From: Rhodococcus qingshengii
GTDB taxonomy: Bacteria > Actinomycetota > Actinomycetes > Mycobacteriales > Mycobacteriaceae
NCBI RefSeq assembly: GCF_021025955.1
Contig: NZ_JAJNCL010000002.1
Coordinates: forward strand, 361,626-425,625
DNA: 64,000 bases
Direction: 5' to 3'
Shown: positions 50,381-60,331 of the stretch, piece after piece
Numbering within the stretch: position 1 is the first letter of the stretch
How the letters are laid out: each line of letters begins with the position of its first letter
Notes under the pieces: model-generated
What the model was told of the DNA's origin: nothing
The model's input: only the letters and a program-made list of their open reading frames with translations
Database searches by the model: none
Translations under genes and position numbers: made by a program

Positions 50381-50432
50381 AACTACTCCGGCACCCCGAC
50401 ATACAGACGTTCATCGGGGAGCCGGAGTAGTT
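50381..50432 (-). terminator. 19-bp hairpin after ileS
   Basis: Arms 50381-50399 and 50414-50432 pair over 19 bp with one A-A mismatch and a 14-nt loop. The hairpin lies 9 bp after the ileS stop codon. Confidence 0.82.
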
Positions 50433-50441
50433 GCGTCGGTA

Positions 50442-53400
50442 CTAGACCTTCGTGATCGCGGCGCGGATACCGTCGCCGAGATCGACGGCGTCGTCTCCCG
50501 CTTCGCCCACCGAGAACGAGGTGGCCAGAACCTCACCGGCGATCAATTCGCGATGACGCTCGGCCCACTCCTTGCAGTCCTGCGGAACCTCGAGCACGAC
50601 CTTGATCCGGTCCGAGACGTCCAACCCGGCGGCACGGCGTGCGTCCTGCAGTTGACGGATACGGTCCTTCGCCCAACCCTCGGCTTCGAGTTCCTCCGTC
50701 ACGACGGAATCGAGTACGACGAGTCCCGCACCGTCCGGCAGTGCAGCTGTCGAATCCGGCTCGGCCGCAACCAGTTTCTGCGTGTACTCCTCGGGCAGCA
50801 GTTCGATGCCGGCCGCAACCACGACGCCGTCCGCGTTCTCCGTCCAGTCGCCCGCCTTGACCGCCTTGATGACGGTCTGAACGGACTTGCCCAGACGCGG
50901 GCCGGCAGCACGCGCGTTCACCGCGATCTCGAAGCGCCCGTGCACGTCGACGTCATCGGTCAGATCGACCTTCTTGACGTTGACCTCGTCGGCGATCAGT
51001 CCGAGGAACGGACGCAGACGCTCGGCGTCGGGCGCCGCAACCGTGACCTCGGGCAGCGGAAGACGAACACGCAGATTCTGTGCCTTTCGCAGGCTCAGCA
51101 CCGTCGAGCACACGGTCCGTACGTCGTCCATCGCCGCTACCAACTCGGGGTTCGCGGGGAGCTCCGACTCCTGCGGCCAGTCAGCCAGGTGAACCGAGCG
51201 TTCCCCGGTCAGTCCGCGCCAGATCACCTCGGACACCAGCGGCAACAGCGGCGCAGCGAGACGCGTCACGACCTCGAGCACGGTGTGCAGGGTGTCGATC
51301 GCGTCGCGATCCTCGTCCCAGAACCGCGAACGAGACCGTCGCACATACCAGTTGGTCAGCGCGTCACAGAACAACCGGAGCTCGTCGCACGCGCCGGCGA
51401 TGTCGTTGACCTCGAGGGCCTCGGTGATCACGTCGCGGGTGGTGGCGAGCTTGGCCAGGATGTACTGATCGAGGATGTTCTCCGAATCGGTACGCCACAC
51501 ACCGGATTCCGGCGCGTACAACTGGAGGAAGCTCCAGGCGTTCCACAGCGGGAGCAACGCCTGACGTACGCCTTCGCGGATGCCCTGCTCGGTCACGATG
51601 AGGTTTCCACCGCGCAGGATCGGCGAGGACATCAGGAACCATCGCATCGCATCGCTACCGTCGCGGTTGAACACCTCCTTCACGTCCGGGTAGTTGCCCT
51701 TGGACTTGCTCATCTTGAGTCCGTCGTCGCCGAGCACGATTCCGTGTGCGGCAACGGTTTTGAATGCCGGACGATCGAAGAGTGCGGTGGCCAGTACGTG
51801 CAGCGTGTAGAACCAGCCGCGAGTCTGGCCGTTGTACTCGACGATGAAATCGCCCGGGAAATGACCCTCGAACCACTCACGGTTCTCGAATGGGTAGTGC
51901 ACCTGCGCATACGGCATCGAACCGGATTCGAACCAGCAGTCGAGCACCTCGGGAACGCGGCGCATCATCGACTTCCCGGTCGGGTCGTCCGGGTTCGGGC
52001 GGACCAGGTCGTCGATCATCGGGCGATGCAGATCGGTCGGACGCACACCGAAGTCTGCCTCCAACTGGTCGAGCGAGCCGTACACGTCCGTGCGCGGGTA
52101 CTGCGGATCGTCCGACACCCACACCGGGATCGGGCTGCCCCAGTAACGGTTTCGGCTGATGTTCCAGTCGCGCGCACCTTCGAGCCACTTGCCGAACTGG
52201 CCGTCACGGATGTGCTCGGGCACCCACGTGATGTCCTTGTTCAACTCGACCATGCGATCGCGGAACTTGGTGACCGCGACGAACCACGAGGGAACCGCCA
52301 TGTAGATGAGCGGCTGCCCACTGCGCCAACTGTGCGGGTAGGAGTGCTCGATCGTCTCGTGCCGCAGAAGCTTGCCGGCAGCCTTGAGGTCCTTGATGAT
52401 GACCGGGTTGGCGTCGAACACCATCAGGCCCTCGTACGGCGGAACCATCGAGGTGAACTTTCCACCCGGGTCGAGCGGCTGCACGACCTCGATACCGTTG
52501 GCTGTGGCCACGTCCATATCCTCTTCACCGAAAGCCGGTGCGAGGTGGACGATTCCGGTTCCGGAGTCGGTTGTCACGTAGTCGGCCGAGAGCACGACGT
52601 GCGCGTTCGGGTGTCCGAGGAAGAAGTCGAAGGGCGGTGTGTACGACAGGCCGACCAGCTCGGCGCCCTTGTGACGGGAAACGACCTCGGGGTCCTCCCC
52701 CAGCTCGCGTGCGTAGTGAGCTACCCGCGCTTCGGCGAGCACGTACCGCTTTCCGTCCTCGCCGAGCACCTGGACGTAGTCGACCTCGGGGTGCACCGCA
52801 GTGGCCAAGTTGGACGGCAGTGTCCACGGGGTCGTGGTCCAGATGATCGCGTTTGCGCCGTCGAGTGGCGAACCCGGAGCGACCAGGGGCATGTCGACCG
52901 TGACAGCGGGATCCTGACGCATCTTGTACGCGTCGTCGAGGCGAGTCTCCTGATTGGACAGCGGAGTCTGCTCGTACCAGCTGTAGGGCAGCACGCGGAA
53001 GCCCTGATAGATCAGGCCCTTGTCGTGCAGCTCCTTGAAGGCCCACATGACGGACTCCATGAAGTCGACGTCCAGGGTCTTGTAGTCGTTGTCGAAGTCG
53101 ACCCAACGGGCCTGGCGGGTGACGTAGTCGCGCCACTCGTCGGTGTACTTGAGCACCGAGGCCTTGCAGTACTCGTTGAACTTGGCCAGACCCATGACTT
53201 CGATCTCGGCTTTGTCCTTGATACCGAGCTGCTTCTCCGCTTCGAGTTCTGCGGGAAGGCCGTGGCAATCCCAGCCGAAGCGTCGTTCGACCTTGCGTCC
53301 ACGCATGGTCTGGAAGCGCGGCACCAGATCCTTGACGTACCCCGTCAGCAGGTGGCCGTAATGCGGCAAACCGTTGGCGAACGGCGGCCCGTCGTAGAAG

Positions 53401-53555
53401 ACGAACTCTTCGTTACCGTCCCGATTGGAAACCGATGCCCGGAAGGTGTCGTCGTCGTCCCACTGTTTCAGGACCTTCTGTTCCAGGTCGGGGAACTTGA
53501 CTCCGGTGTCGGCGGGGACTCCGTAGTCGACTTTGGGATACCCGTTACTCGCCAT
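50442..53555 (-). CDS. ileS: Isoleucyl-tRNA synthetase, type 2 (eukaryote-like)
   Basis: 1037 residues. [16 protein letters not shown] is the HIGH motif in the HYGH form and KMSKSKGN the second signature, with a long editing domain between ([35 protein letters not shown]). The GLPHYGH form and length place it in the group that includes mycobacterial and eukaryotic enzymes, which tend to resist mupirocin. It charges tRNA-Ile. ATG 53555 has GAGGAG 6 nt upstream inside a T-box leader, so expression should rise when uncharged tRNA-Ile accumulates. An in-frame extension to 53639 would run into the T-box. Confidence 0.96.
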   Translation of the reverse strand: MASNGYPKVDYGVPADTGVKFPDLEQKVLKQWDDDDTFRASVSNRDGNEEFVFYDGPPFANGLPHYGHLLTGYVKDLVPRFQTMRGRKVERRFGWDCHGLPAELEAEKQLGIKDKAEIEVMGLAKFNEYCKASVLKYTDEWRDYVTRQARWVDFDNDYKTLDVDFMESVMWAFKELHDKGLIYQGFRVLPYSWYEQTPLSNQETRLDDAYKMRQDPAVTVDMPLVAPGSPLDGANAIIWTTTPWTLPSNLATAVHPEVDYVQVLGEDGKRYVLAEARVAHYARELGEDPEVVSRHKGAELVGLSYTPPFDFFLGHPNAHVVLSADYVTTDSGTGIVHLAPAFGEEDMDVATANGIEVVQPLDPGGKFTSMVPPYEGLMVFDANPVIIKDLKAAGKLLRHETIEHSYPHSWRSGQPLIYMAVPSWFVAVTKFRDRMVELNKDITWVPEHIRDGQFGKWLEGARDWNISRNRYWGSPIPVWVSDDPQYPRTDVYGSLDQLEADFGVRPTDLHRPMIDDLVRPNPDDPTGKSMMRRVPEVLDCWFESGSMPYAQVHYPFENREWFEGHFPGDFIVEYNGQTRGWFYTLHVLATALFDRPAFKTVAAHGIVLGDDGLKMSKSKGNYPDVKEVFNRDGSDAMRWFLMSSPILRGGNLIVTEQGIREGVRQALLPLWNAWSFLQLYAPESGVWRTDSENILDQYILAKLATTRDVITEALEVNDIAGACDELRLFCDALTNWYVRRSRSRFWDEDRDAIDTLHTVLEVVTRLAAPLLPLVSEVIWRGLTGERSVHLADWPQESELPANPELVAAMDDVRTVCSTVLSLRKAQNLRVRLPLPEVTVAAPDAERLRPFLGLIADEVNVKKVDLTDDVDVHGRFEIAVNARAAGPRLGKSVQTVIKAVKAGDWTENADGVVVAAGIELLPEEYTQKLVAAEPDSTAALPDGAGLVVLDSVVTEELEAEGWAKDRIRQLQDARRAAGLDVSDRIKVVLEVPQDCKEWAERHRELIAGEVLATSFSVGEAGDDAVDLGDGIRAAITKV

Positions 53556-53561
53556 GGCGAT

Positions 53562-53795
53562 CTCCTCGTGCCAGTCGGACTCGGCACGGGGACGACGTGG
53601 CGCTTGTGCGCCGACACCGCGGTACCACCCCGTTTGCACCCCGCAGATCCGCGCTTGGATCTCGAGGTGCCACTCGATCGAGCTGTGACGGGCTCACCCG
53701 TTCGGTTCTACTGGGTTCTCGGTACGTGTGAAAGCGTCGAGAACCGTTCTTCCGAAAGCTCCCCGGTGATTGCCGGATCAAAGCCAGGTATTCGT
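53562..53795 (-). promoter_or_regulatory. ileS T-box leader (translational riboswitch)
   Basis: On the minus strand the leader contains the T-box core TGGTACCGCGG (53627-53617), the site that pairs with the free 3' end of tRNA. A small hairpin CGTGCC/GGCACG (53588-53583 with 53572-53567) overlaps the start of the GAGGAG ribosome site (53567-53562), matching the sequestrator of actinobacterial ileS T-boxes. The specifier is probably ATC at 53770-53768, within a short Stem I ending CCGGGGAGC. No T-run terminator is present, so control should be at translation. Confidence 0.9.
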
Positions 53796-53802
53796 GATCG
53801 AC

Positions 53803-53831
53803 AGTCTAATACTTGCCCTGGGACGTGTCGG
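53803..53831 (-). promoter_or_regulatory. Probable ileS promoter
   Basis: Reading the minus strand, CCGACA (53831-53826) and TAGACT (53808-53803) are spaced by 17 bp and would start RNA near 53795, just before the T-box. The -35-like hexamer falls in the first unit of the adjacent 20-bp tandem repeat. The call is inferred from spacing and sequence only. Confidence 0.5.
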
Positions 53832-53910
53832 TACTGCCTAGGACTTGTCGGTACTACCTAGGACTTGTCGGTACTACCTAGGACTTGTCGGTACTACCTA
53901 GGACTTGCCG
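53821..53910. repeat. 20-bp tandem repeat array upstream of ileS
   Basis: Unit GGACTTGTCGGTACTACCTA at 53841-53860, 53861-53880 and 53881-53900 is identical. A variant unit at 53821-53840 differs at two positions, and a partial unit starts at 53901. On the minus strand the array runs from the last codons of the upstream small membrane protein to the ileS promoter. There are no spacers of unique sequence, so it is not a CRISPR. Confidence 0.92.
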
Positions 53911-54206
53911 CCCGACGATTCGCCATGATTGCCCGGATTGTCATCGTTGGCAGCGGCTGCATCACCGGTAGAGGAATTCGAGGAACTCTCGGCTCGGCCG
54001 TAAGGCGACGACATCCCGCTACCCGATACCGGGTCATCCAACGAAGGAACCGCCTTCCTGCTGGTCAGCGCACTGACCAGCAGGAGGACGGCACCTGCTA
54101 CACAAATCGCGATACATGCCCACGCCCAGATCAGCGACCCTGTGGTCAGGGCAACAATCAGGAGTGCGAAGCCAACTCCCGCGAGAACCAACGTCACGAC
54201 CAGCAC
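53898..54206 (-). CDS. Small two-segment membrane protein between wag31 and ileS
   Basis: 102 residues. Two hydrophobic segments (about 2-22, 27-47) are followed by a long hydrophilic tail rich in Ser/Gly/Asn/Asp. The final codons (K-S-stop) are supplied by the edge of the 20-bp repeat array. No known family is recognised; similar small proteins occur near divIVA in other actinobacteria by position. It follows wag31 by 49 bp on the same strand. Confidence 0.7.
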   Translation of the reverse strand: MLVVTLVLAGVGFALLIVALTTGSLIWAWACIAICVAGAVLLLVSALTSRKAVPSLDDPVSGSGMSSPYGRAESSSNSSTGDAAAANDDNPGNHGESSGGKS

Positions 54207-54255
54207 GTATCAACCTTTGTCCGGTCCGATAGCTGAGCCGACGGGGCGCTCTCGG

Positions 54256-55083
54256 TCAGCTGTTTCCCTTGGCGAAGGACGGGCTGTAGGAATCCTGTCC
54301 ACCGTCGACCGGAACGGCCGAGCCACGCTGTTCGAGCTCTTCGAGCTGCGATTCCAGGTAGGACTTCAGGCGCACCCGGTACTCGCGTTCGAACGTCTTG
54401 AGCTGCTCGATACGGCCCTCGAGGACGGAACGCTGCTGGTTGATGGTCGCCATGATTTCGGTGTGCTTCTTCTCGGCGTCCGCCTTGAGAGCGTCTGCCT
54501 TCTCCTGAGCCTGGCGAAGCTGGGTCTCGGAGCGAGTCTGAGCGTCGGTGAGCATTGCCTCCGACTTGTTGCGCGCATCCGCGATCATGCCGTCGGCCTT
54601 GCTGCGAGCCTCGCTCATGAGCTGCTCGGAGTTGGTGCGAGCACTGCCGAGCAGCTGCTCGGATTCGGTCTTGGCATCGTTGGTGAGGCGATCCGCCATC
54701 TCCTGAGCCAGTCCGAGGACCTTTGCGGCCTGCATGTGGGTGTCGCCACTCTGCGGCGCTGCAACGGCAGCGGCGGCGGGAACCGGAGCTGCAACGGGTG
54801 CAGGCTTGGGCGGTTCGACGACCCGAGCGGGCTCCGGCTTGGGTTGCGCTGCGACGGGTGCCGCCTGCTGAGCAGGTGCCGGCGACTTCTTGGCAGCCGC
54901 GAGCTCCTGATCCAGCTCACCTACGCGCTGGCGCAGGTCCGCATTCTCTTCGATGAGCTGCGACAGCGCCTGCTCGACGAGGTCGAGGAATGCGTCGACC
55001 TCGTCCTCGTTGTAGCCACGCTTGCCGATAGGCGGCTTGCTGAACGCAACGTTGTGCACGTCAGCTGGAGTCAGTTGCGGCAT
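54256..55083 (-). CDS. wag31: Polar growth/division protein Wag31 (DivIVA)
   Basis: 275 residues. The DivIVA N-terminal domain [36 protein letters not shown] gives membrane-curvature binding, with a short coiled coil (to about 65). A Pro/Ala-rich linker (66-115) and a long coiled coil from about 120 to 255 follow. It marks cell poles and directs apical wall synthesis in mycolic-acid bacteria. It ends the dcw-cluster stretch. The 126-bp gap upstream probably has its own promoter. Confidence 0.96.
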   Translation of the reverse strand: MPQLTPADVHNVAFSKPPIGKRGYNEDEVDAFLDLVEQALSQLIEENADLRQRVGELDQELAAAKKSPAPAQQAAPVAAQPKPEPARVVEPPKPAPVAAPVPAAAAVAAPQSGDTHMQAAKVLGLAQEMADRLTNDAKTESEQLLGSARTNSEQLMSEARSKADGMIADARNKSEAMLTDAQTRSETQLRQAQEKADALKADAEKKHTEIMATINQQRSVLEGRIEQLKTFEREYRVRLKSYLESQLEELEQRGSAVPVDGGQDSYSPSFAKGNS

Positions 55084-55209
55084 GGAAGGATCCCTTCACG
55101 CGTCATTTGGCGGTCTAGCAAGCATTCAGTTGCAACACAGTCTACGTAGTGGCGAACCACCGTATGAGTTATGGGTTCCATTCTGGCACACCACACACTC
55201 GGACTGCGC

Positions 55210-55488
55210 TCAGCGAACAACCGACATCAGGATGATGACGATGAAAAGCAAGACCATGATGGATAGATCCAAGCGAACTCCACCGAGGTTGATCGGGGGG
55301 ATCAACCTGCGGAGCAGTTTCACCGGAGGATCGGTGATCGTAAAAATGGTTTCGAGAATGACTGCGACCAATCCGGTCGGTCGCCAATCTCTGGCAAACG
55401 AACGAACGAACTCGACGATCACTCTGCCGATCAGCAACAGCCAGAAGACAACCAGCACCAGATAGATCACAGAGAGAAGCGCGTCCAC
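55210..55488 (-). CDS. yggT: YggT-family membrane protein
   Basis: 92 residues with two YggT-type membrane segments and the FTITDPPVKLLRRLIPPINLGGVRLDLSIMVLLF signature. Its place between sepF and wag31 is conserved in actinobacteria. It probably supports division or osmotic tolerance, with mechanism unknown. GTG at 55488 gives the family start; the frame extends to 55542 without similarity. Confidence 0.9.
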   Translation of the reverse strand: MDALLSVIYLVLVVFWLLLIGRVIVEFVRSFARDWRPTGLVAVILETIFTITDPPVKLLRRLIPPINLGGVRLDLSIMVLLFIVIILMSVVR

Positions 55489-55677
55489 ACCCTCACTCTG
55501 CCTGACTTCTGCGTTGTGTCCAAAACAGACACACCGCAGCAATTCCGGAACCGGTCCGCATCGAGTCCGTCTTGTAACGGCCGGCGATGGGTCCGAATGC
55601 GGCGCCCGCCGAGACCGGCCGCCGTTCGAATGTGCTCACGTCACCCCTGCTCAGGGGCCGGACTGCGGTCGAGACCA

Positions 55678-56328
55678 TCATTTCTGACTGTAGAAACCCG
55701 TCTCGGCGATCCGACGACGTTCCTCAGCGGAAACGTCGATGTCAGCCGGTGAGAGAAGAAACACTTTGGTGGCTACCTTGTCGAAAGAACCACGCAATGC
55801 GAACGCCAGGCCGGCCGCGAAATCGACCAGACGCTTCGCGTCGGCGTTGCTCATGTCGACCAGATCCATGATGACGGGCGTGCCGTCGCGGAAACGCTCA
55901 CCGATGGTGCGGGCCTCTGCGTAGCTCTGGGGACGCAGTGTCGTGATCTTGGCGAGCGGGCCGCCGTCGTCGACAACCGGCGCACGTCGCGCTTCGGGCC
56001 GCTCGGCGCGCGCGTCGACCGCAAGGTTGCCGCGACTGGCCGGACGCGGCGCCATCGCCGGGCGGCTACTGCGACTGGGAACGGTGTCGACGCGGGGCCG
56101 GGAATCGTAGCGATCGAACTCCGCGTCCTCTTCGTCACGACGACTGGGCGCGTAGCTCGCCTTCGAGAAGGCAGGTTCGACGAACTCGCGGTCGTCGCGC
56201 TCGGCATAGCCGTCGTGACTACGACGGGGTGCGCGGCGAGCCTGATCGGGCTCCTCCACGTATTCGTCCTCGTAGTCATCGAGGGGAACCATGCCGAAGT
56301 AAGCCTTGAACTTATGCAGGTTGCTCAT
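55678..56328 (-). CDS. sepF: Cell division protein SepF
   Basis: 216 residues. The N-terminal amphipathic helix [15 protein letters not shown] anchors it to the membrane. An acidic/Arg-rich linker and a C-terminal SepF domain ([54 protein letters not shown]) bind FtsZ. It is the main FtsZ membrane anchor in actinobacteria lacking FtsA/ZipA. The 189-bp gap to the yggT start codon shows no gene. Confidence 0.95.
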   Translation of the reverse strand: MSNLHKFKAYFGMVPLDDYEDEYVEEPDQARRAPRRSHDGYAERDDREFVEPAFSKASYAPSRRDEEDAEFDRYDSRPRVDTVPSRSSRPAMAPRPASRGNLAVDARAERPEARRAPVVDDGGPLAKITTLRPQSYAEARTIGERFRDGTPVIMDLVDMSNADAKRLVDFAAGLAFALRGSFDKVATKVFLLSPADIDVSAEERRRIAETGFYSQK

Positions 56329-56413
56329 TGATCGACCTTCCTTGGCGCGGCGGAATCAATCCGACTGCGACCGGTCGCAGCGGTGTGGACGGGTTGGGCG
56401 ATCACCTGAGCGA

Positions 56414-57163
56414 TCACCTCGAGATTACTGGTCGTGAGCCGAGCAGTGCGGTTCCGACACGCACGCACGTGGAACCGTGGCGCACTGCAGCCTCCAAATC
56501 GCCGGTCATACCGGCGGAGAGTTCGGTTGCCCGTGGATGCGATTCGAGAATCAAAAGATGTGCCCTGCGGAGGATTTCGAACTGCTCGTCCGGATCTGAT
56601 CCAAGTGGCGGGACGGCCATCAGTCCCGCGAATTCGAGACCTTCGGCTGATTCGATCCGCTCGGCAAGAGGGGTTAACTCCCCCGTCGGAACTCCGCCAC
56701 GCGCAGGGTCGCCGTCGAGACTTACCTGGATGAGCACCCGCAGCGGCGCCCTGCGTTCGCCGTCGGACAAAGCGCCGAGCGCCGCCCGATCGAGTGCATC
56801 GGCCAACCGCGCACTGTCCACCGAATGAATTGCGTAGGCCCACTTCGCTACCGACCGAGCTTTGTTGCGCTGCAACTGTCCGATCATGTGCCAGCGAACC
56901 GGATCGTCGATCGCGCCGCTACGAGCAGCGCCGTCGAAATCCGCGACCTTCTCCACTGCTTCCTGCTCACGAGACTCACCGAATTCACGGCAACCCAGTT
57001 CGTACAGGATTCGAGCGTCGGACGCCGGAAAGAATTTGGTAACTGGCAGCAGTGCGACGTCGGAGACTTCGCGACCGGCAGCAAGACACGCGGCGGCCAG
57101 TCGCGCCCTCACCGAGTCGAGTGCCGTCGATATTTCTGTCAGCCGCATTTCCGTCTGTCGCAT
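56414..57163 (-). CDS. yggS: YggS-family PLP homeostasis protein
   Basis: 249 residues of single-domain alanine-racemase-like fold without racemase activity. LLPVTKFFPASDARILYELGCREFGESREQE holds the PLP lysine (VTKF), and WHMIGQLQRNKAR and LMAVPPLG follow. It binds PLP and helps vitamin B6 balance. It lies 6 bp after pgeF and 85 bp before sepF. Confidence 0.93.
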   Translation of the reverse strand: MRQTEMRLTEISTALDSVRARLAAACLAAGREVSDVALLPVTKFFPASDARILYELGCREFGESREQEAVEKVADFDGAARSGAIDDPVRWHMIGQLQRNKARSVAKWAYAIHSVDSARLADALDRAALGALSDGERRAPLRVLIQVSLDGDPARGGVPTGELTPLAERIESAEGLEFAGLMAVPPLGSDPDEQFEILRRAHLLILESHPRATELSAGMTGDLEAAVRHGSTCVRVGTALLGSRPVISR

Positions 57164-57169
57164 TTGTGC

Positions 57170-57937
57170 CTAGACGGTTTCCTGCGCTGCGGGCGCTTCC
57201 ATCCAGATCACTGCAGCTTGACGTCCGGTCAGCGATTCTCGGCGATGACTGAACAGCGCGCGGTCCTCGATCGTGCATCGCGGGTCCTCGGCGACACCGG
57301 ACACACCCGCGGCGAGCAACTGCTTACGCAGTCCCGCACGCAGATCGAGTCCCGGTGTGCCCTTCTCGGTGCGAGTTGCGCTGCCCGGCAAGTGCTTTTC
57401 CACGTCAGCACGCATCGCGGCTGGAACCTCGTACTGGCGTCCACTCGCCGCCGGACCGAGGAAGGCGCCGATACGCGAGACGTCCGCGCCCTGTCGCACC
57501 ATCTCCGCGAGGACACGCGGGACGATACCGATGCGGGCACCGATCCGTCCGGCATGAACGGCCGCGATGACACCGGCCTCCTCGTCGGAGAGAAGAACAG
57601 GAACACAGTCCGCGCTGAGAGTGGCGAGCGCCAGGCCGGGAACGGTGGTGACCAGAGCATCCGTCACCGGAATGACCTCGTCGGTCGGTTCTGTCACGAC
57701 AGTGACGTTGCGCGAGTGGATTTGTTCCATCCAAACGAGATGGTCAGGCTCGACGCCTATTTCGCGTGCCAGACGACGGCGATTCGCATCGACGGCTGCC
57801 GGATCGTCTCCGACGTGATCGCCGAGATTGAACGACTCGTACGGCGATGCGGAAACACCACCGGCTCGGCTGGTCACGACGCGGCGAATGCGGGTGCGGG
57901 TGGTCGACTTCTCGGTACTCAAGATAGGTGTGCTCAC
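57170..57937 (-). CDS. pgeF: Peptidoglycan editing factor PgeF (laccase-domain family)
   Basis: 255 residues of the YfiH/DUF152 fold. FNLGDHVGDDPAAVDANR, QIHSRNVTVV, LSADCVPVLLSD and AAVHAGRIG supply the conserved metal/active-site His-Cys-His set. The E. coli homologue removes wrongly incorporated serine from peptidoglycan stem precursors, and others act on purine nucleosides. It lies between ftsZ and yggS, with the ftsZ hairpin upstream. Confidence 0.92.
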   Translation of the reverse strand: MSTPILSTEKSTTRTRIRRVVTSRAGGVSASPYESFNLGDHVGDDPAAVDANRRRLAREIGVEPDHLVWMEQIHSRNVTVVTEPTDEVIPVTDALVTTVPGLALATLSADCVPVLLSDEEAGVIAAVHAGRIGARIGIVPRVLAEMVRQGADVSRIGAFLGPAASGRQYEVPAAMRADVEKHLPGSATRTEKGTPGLDLRAGLRKQLLAAGVSGVAEDPRCTIEDRALFSHRRESLTGRQAAVIWMEAPAAQETV

Positions 57938-57987
57938 AAACGTCGAAAGTTGTCGTCCGGCTCAGGCGTGACCGGACATCCAGTCAA

Positions 57988-58022
57988 GAACAGGGTACCC
58001 AGAAATTCCGGGCACCCTGTTC
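57988..58022 (-). terminator. Hairpin after ftsZ
   Basis: GAACAGGGTACCC at 57988-58000 and GGGCACCCTGTTC at 58010-58022 pair over 13 bp with one mismatch and a 9-nt loop, 24 bp after the ftsZ stop. It may reduce read-through into pgeF. Confidence 0.7.
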
Positions 58023-58045
58023 TCGAAACTGTTTGTAGCCCTACG

Positions 58046-59233
58046 TCAGCGACGCATGAAGACGGGCACGTCGACGTCGTCGTCGCCCTCGTCTTCCTGG
58101 ACCGGCGCATGGCGTGGGCCACCGATCGGAGGCAAGCTGCCCGAACCGATGGTCTCGCGCGCTGCGGAAATCGGCTGCTCGCCAGCAGGTTCGGCAGCTA
58201 CCGGTGACCGGCCGACCTCACCTGCGCGCCCGGCGCCGATAGCTCCACGTCCCTGCGCGGTCGACTCCACGGGACGACGAGCCGGAGCTCCACCGTCGAA
58301 TCCCGCAGCGATGACCGTCACACGAACCTCGTCACCGAGCGAATCGTCGATGACCGTTCCGAAGATGATGTTGGCGTCGATGTGGGCAGCTTCCTGCACC
58401 AGCGACGCCGCCTCGTTGATCTCGAAGAGGCCGAGATCGCTGCCACCGGCGATCGACAGCAGAACGCCGCGGGCGCCTTCCATCGATGCTTCGAGGAGAG
58501 GCGAATTGATCGCGGATTCCGCCGCCTTGATCGCGCGCCCCTCACCACGTGAGGAACCGATGCCCATCAACGCACTGCCGGCGCCGGACATGACACCCTT
58601 GACGTCCGCGAAGTCGACGTTGATCAGACCCGGGGTGGTGATGAGGTCCGTGATGCCCTGGACGCCGTTGAGGAGAACCTCGTCGGCGCTGCGGAACGCG
58701 TCCATCAGGCTGACTGCGGCATCACCCAACTGGAGCAGGCGATCGTTGGGAATGACGATCAGCGTGTCGCAGGACTCGCGGAGCGCCTGAATTCCGGTAT
58801 CCGCCTGTCCCCCACGACGCTTGCCCTCGAAGGAGAAGGGTCGTGTCACGACACCGACGGTGAGTGCACCCAGCTTCCGGGCGATGCTTGCCACGACAGG
58901 GGCACCACCGGTTCCGGTGCCACCACCCTCGCCTGCGGTCACGAACACCATGTCGGCGCCCTTGATGACCTCTTCGATCTCGTCCTTGTGATCTTCGGCT
59001 GCCTTGCGACCCACTTCAGGATCAGCACCGGCGCCGAGGCCACGGGTCAATTCACGACCGACGTCGAGCTTGACGTCGGCGTCACTCATCAGAAGGGCTT
59101 GCGCGTCCGTGTTGACCGCGATGAACTCGACTCCCTTGAGTCCCTGTTCGATCATGCGGTTGACTGCGTTCACGCCGCCGCCGCCGATGCCGACGACCTT
59201 GATTACGGCGAGGTAGTTGTGCGGGGGCGTCAT
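58046..59233 (-). CDS. ftsZ: Cell division protein FtsZ
   Basis: 395 residues. Tubulin signature [15 protein letters not shown] near residue 105, GTPase T7 loop [12 protein letters not shown], variable Arg/Pro-rich linker, and the C-terminal peptide [12 protein letters not shown] that binds SepF/FtsW partners in the group. It forms the division ring. The 291-bp gap to ftsQ (59234-59524) holds a 17-bp tandem repeat and probably its promoters. Confidence 0.97.
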   Translation of the reverse strand: MTPPHNYLAVIKVVGIGGGGVNAVNRMIEQGLKGVEFIAVNTDAQALLMSDADVKLDVGRELTRGLGAGADPEVGRKAAEDHKDEIEEVIKGADMVFVTAGEGGGTGTGGAPVVASIARKLGALTVGVVTRPFSFEGKRRGGQADTGIQALRESCDTLIVIPNDRLLQLGDAAVSLMDAFRSADEVLLNGVQGITDLITTPGLINVDFADVKGVMSGAGSALMGIGSSRGEGRAIKAAESAINSPLLEASMEGARGVLLSIAGGSDLGLFEINEAASLVQEAAHIDANIIFGTVIDDSLGDEVRVTVIAAGFDGGAPARRPVESTAQGRGAIGAGRAGEVGRSPVAAEPAGEQPISAARETIGSGSLPPIGGPRHAPVQEDEGDDDVDVPVFMRR

Positions 59234-59298
59234 CGGCTCTCGCCTTCCGTGTCGTGTTTCACGCTGCTTGTCAGTGCTGCTGTCTTTTTACTGCTGCT

Positions 59299-59366
59299 GG
59301 CTGTGTAACTTGTGGGGCTGTGTAACTGCTGGGGCTGTGTAACTGCTGGGGCTTTGTTACTGCTGT
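59299..59366. repeat. 17-bp tandem repeat in the ftsQ-ftsZ gap
   Basis: Four 17-bp units at 59299-59315, 59316-59332, 59333-59349 and 59350-59366. The middle two are identical (GGCTGTGTAACTGCTGG) and the outer two diverge. They lie about 65-135 bp upstream of the ftsZ start. The other bases of the gap contain no gene I can support. Confidence 0.85.
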
Positions 59367-59524
59367 TGTTCGAGATAAACCCTAAACCTCAACCACAGGG
59401 TTAGAGTTATGTCAAGTATTCGATCTGAAACGAAACGCTATGCACCGTCGTCGCGTTCCGCCATTAGGCGCGCCGAGACACACCGAAGTATTTGCCACGC
59501 ACTGACGCACGAGCGCACCGTGCG

Positions 59525-60331
59525 CTATCGAACCGTCGGAAGATCGGGACTGGACACGTCGTACGTCTGCCCCGGCTGGGTCAACAGCGGAAGCGTCACG
59601 GCAGCCTTACGATCCGAGTGCTCGACACCGCCCCAGTTTACGACGCGACCGTCGAGCAAGGTCAGCGTGACACTCGAAATCGACCGAGCGGCAACCTCTC
59701 CCACCTGAAACCTCAGATCCGGCGGCAACACCGACAACACCTCGAGAGCGGCGAGCGTGGGCTCGTCGTTCCACCCGGGCGTCGGTGTCACCAGGCGCGG
59801 AACCCCAGGCGGTGGGACGCCCATCTCGAAGTCGACGCCCTTCTCGTCCAGCAGGTGCGCGCCCTCGGGCGAGTCGACGAAGACAACCGGTACCCGTTCG
59901 GTGACCGTGACGCGGATGGTCGACGGGTACATCCGCTGCACCCGGGCCGAGGCCACCTTCGGAATCGTCGCGACACGTGCGGCGGCTGCGCCGGTATCGA
60001 CCCGCATCAACGGCTGACCGGTCGGTACGGCCAGGAGTGAAAGGATCTGTTCCTCACTGACGGTCGTCGCACCGAGAACTTCGGTGCCCCGGACCGAGAG
60101 CACCGGAGACAACCAGGCCGTCAGCGCAATTCCCACCACCAGCACGATTGCCAGCGGTGCCACGATCAGCGGTCGCTTGAACCACTTACGAGTCGGTGTG
60201 GGTTCGGGAGCCTGCTCCGTCGACCGCGTCGAGTATCGCGATTCGGTGCGAGTGCTGCGCCGACGCGTACTGGTGGCTCGTCTGGCTTGAGGATCTCGAC
60301 GCCCGCGCCGACTTCGTGCGTCGGGTGTCAT
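59525..60331 (-). CDS. ftsQ: Cell division protein FtsQ
   Basis: 268 residues. A basic cytoplasmic N-terminus ([20 protein letters not shown]) precedes one membrane helix (about 55-73) and a POTRA domain beginning [23 protein letters not shown], then the FtsQ beta domain. It links FtsL/FtsB and FtsW/FtsI in the divisome. Its start overlaps the murC stop by 4 bp. Confidence 0.94.
   Translation of the reverse strand: MTPDARSRRGRRDPQARRATSTRRRSTRTESRYSTRSTEQAPEPTPTRKWFKRPLIVAPLAIVLVVGIALTAWLSPVLSVRGTEVLGATTVSEEQILSLLAVPTGQPLMRVDTGAAAARVATIPKVASARVQRMYPSTIRVTVTERVPVVFVDSPEGAHLLDEKGVDFEMGVPPPGVPRLVTPTPGWNDEPTLAALEVLSVLPPDLRFQVGEVAARSISSVTLTLLDGRVVNWGGVEHSDRKAAVTLPLLTQPGQTYDVSSPDLPTVR

Noticed and set aside
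50553..53861. A 1102-codon plus-strand open frame opposite ileS
   Set aside because: Same shadow effect. It also runs through the T-box leader, and the predicted protein is low-complexity in charged residues without family similarity.
53821..53910. Possible CRISPR array
   Set aside because: Repeats are contiguous without unique spacers and no cas gene is present.
54142..55149. A 335-codon plus-strand open frame opposite wag31
   Set aside because: Antisense shadow of the repetitive coiled-coil coding sequence.
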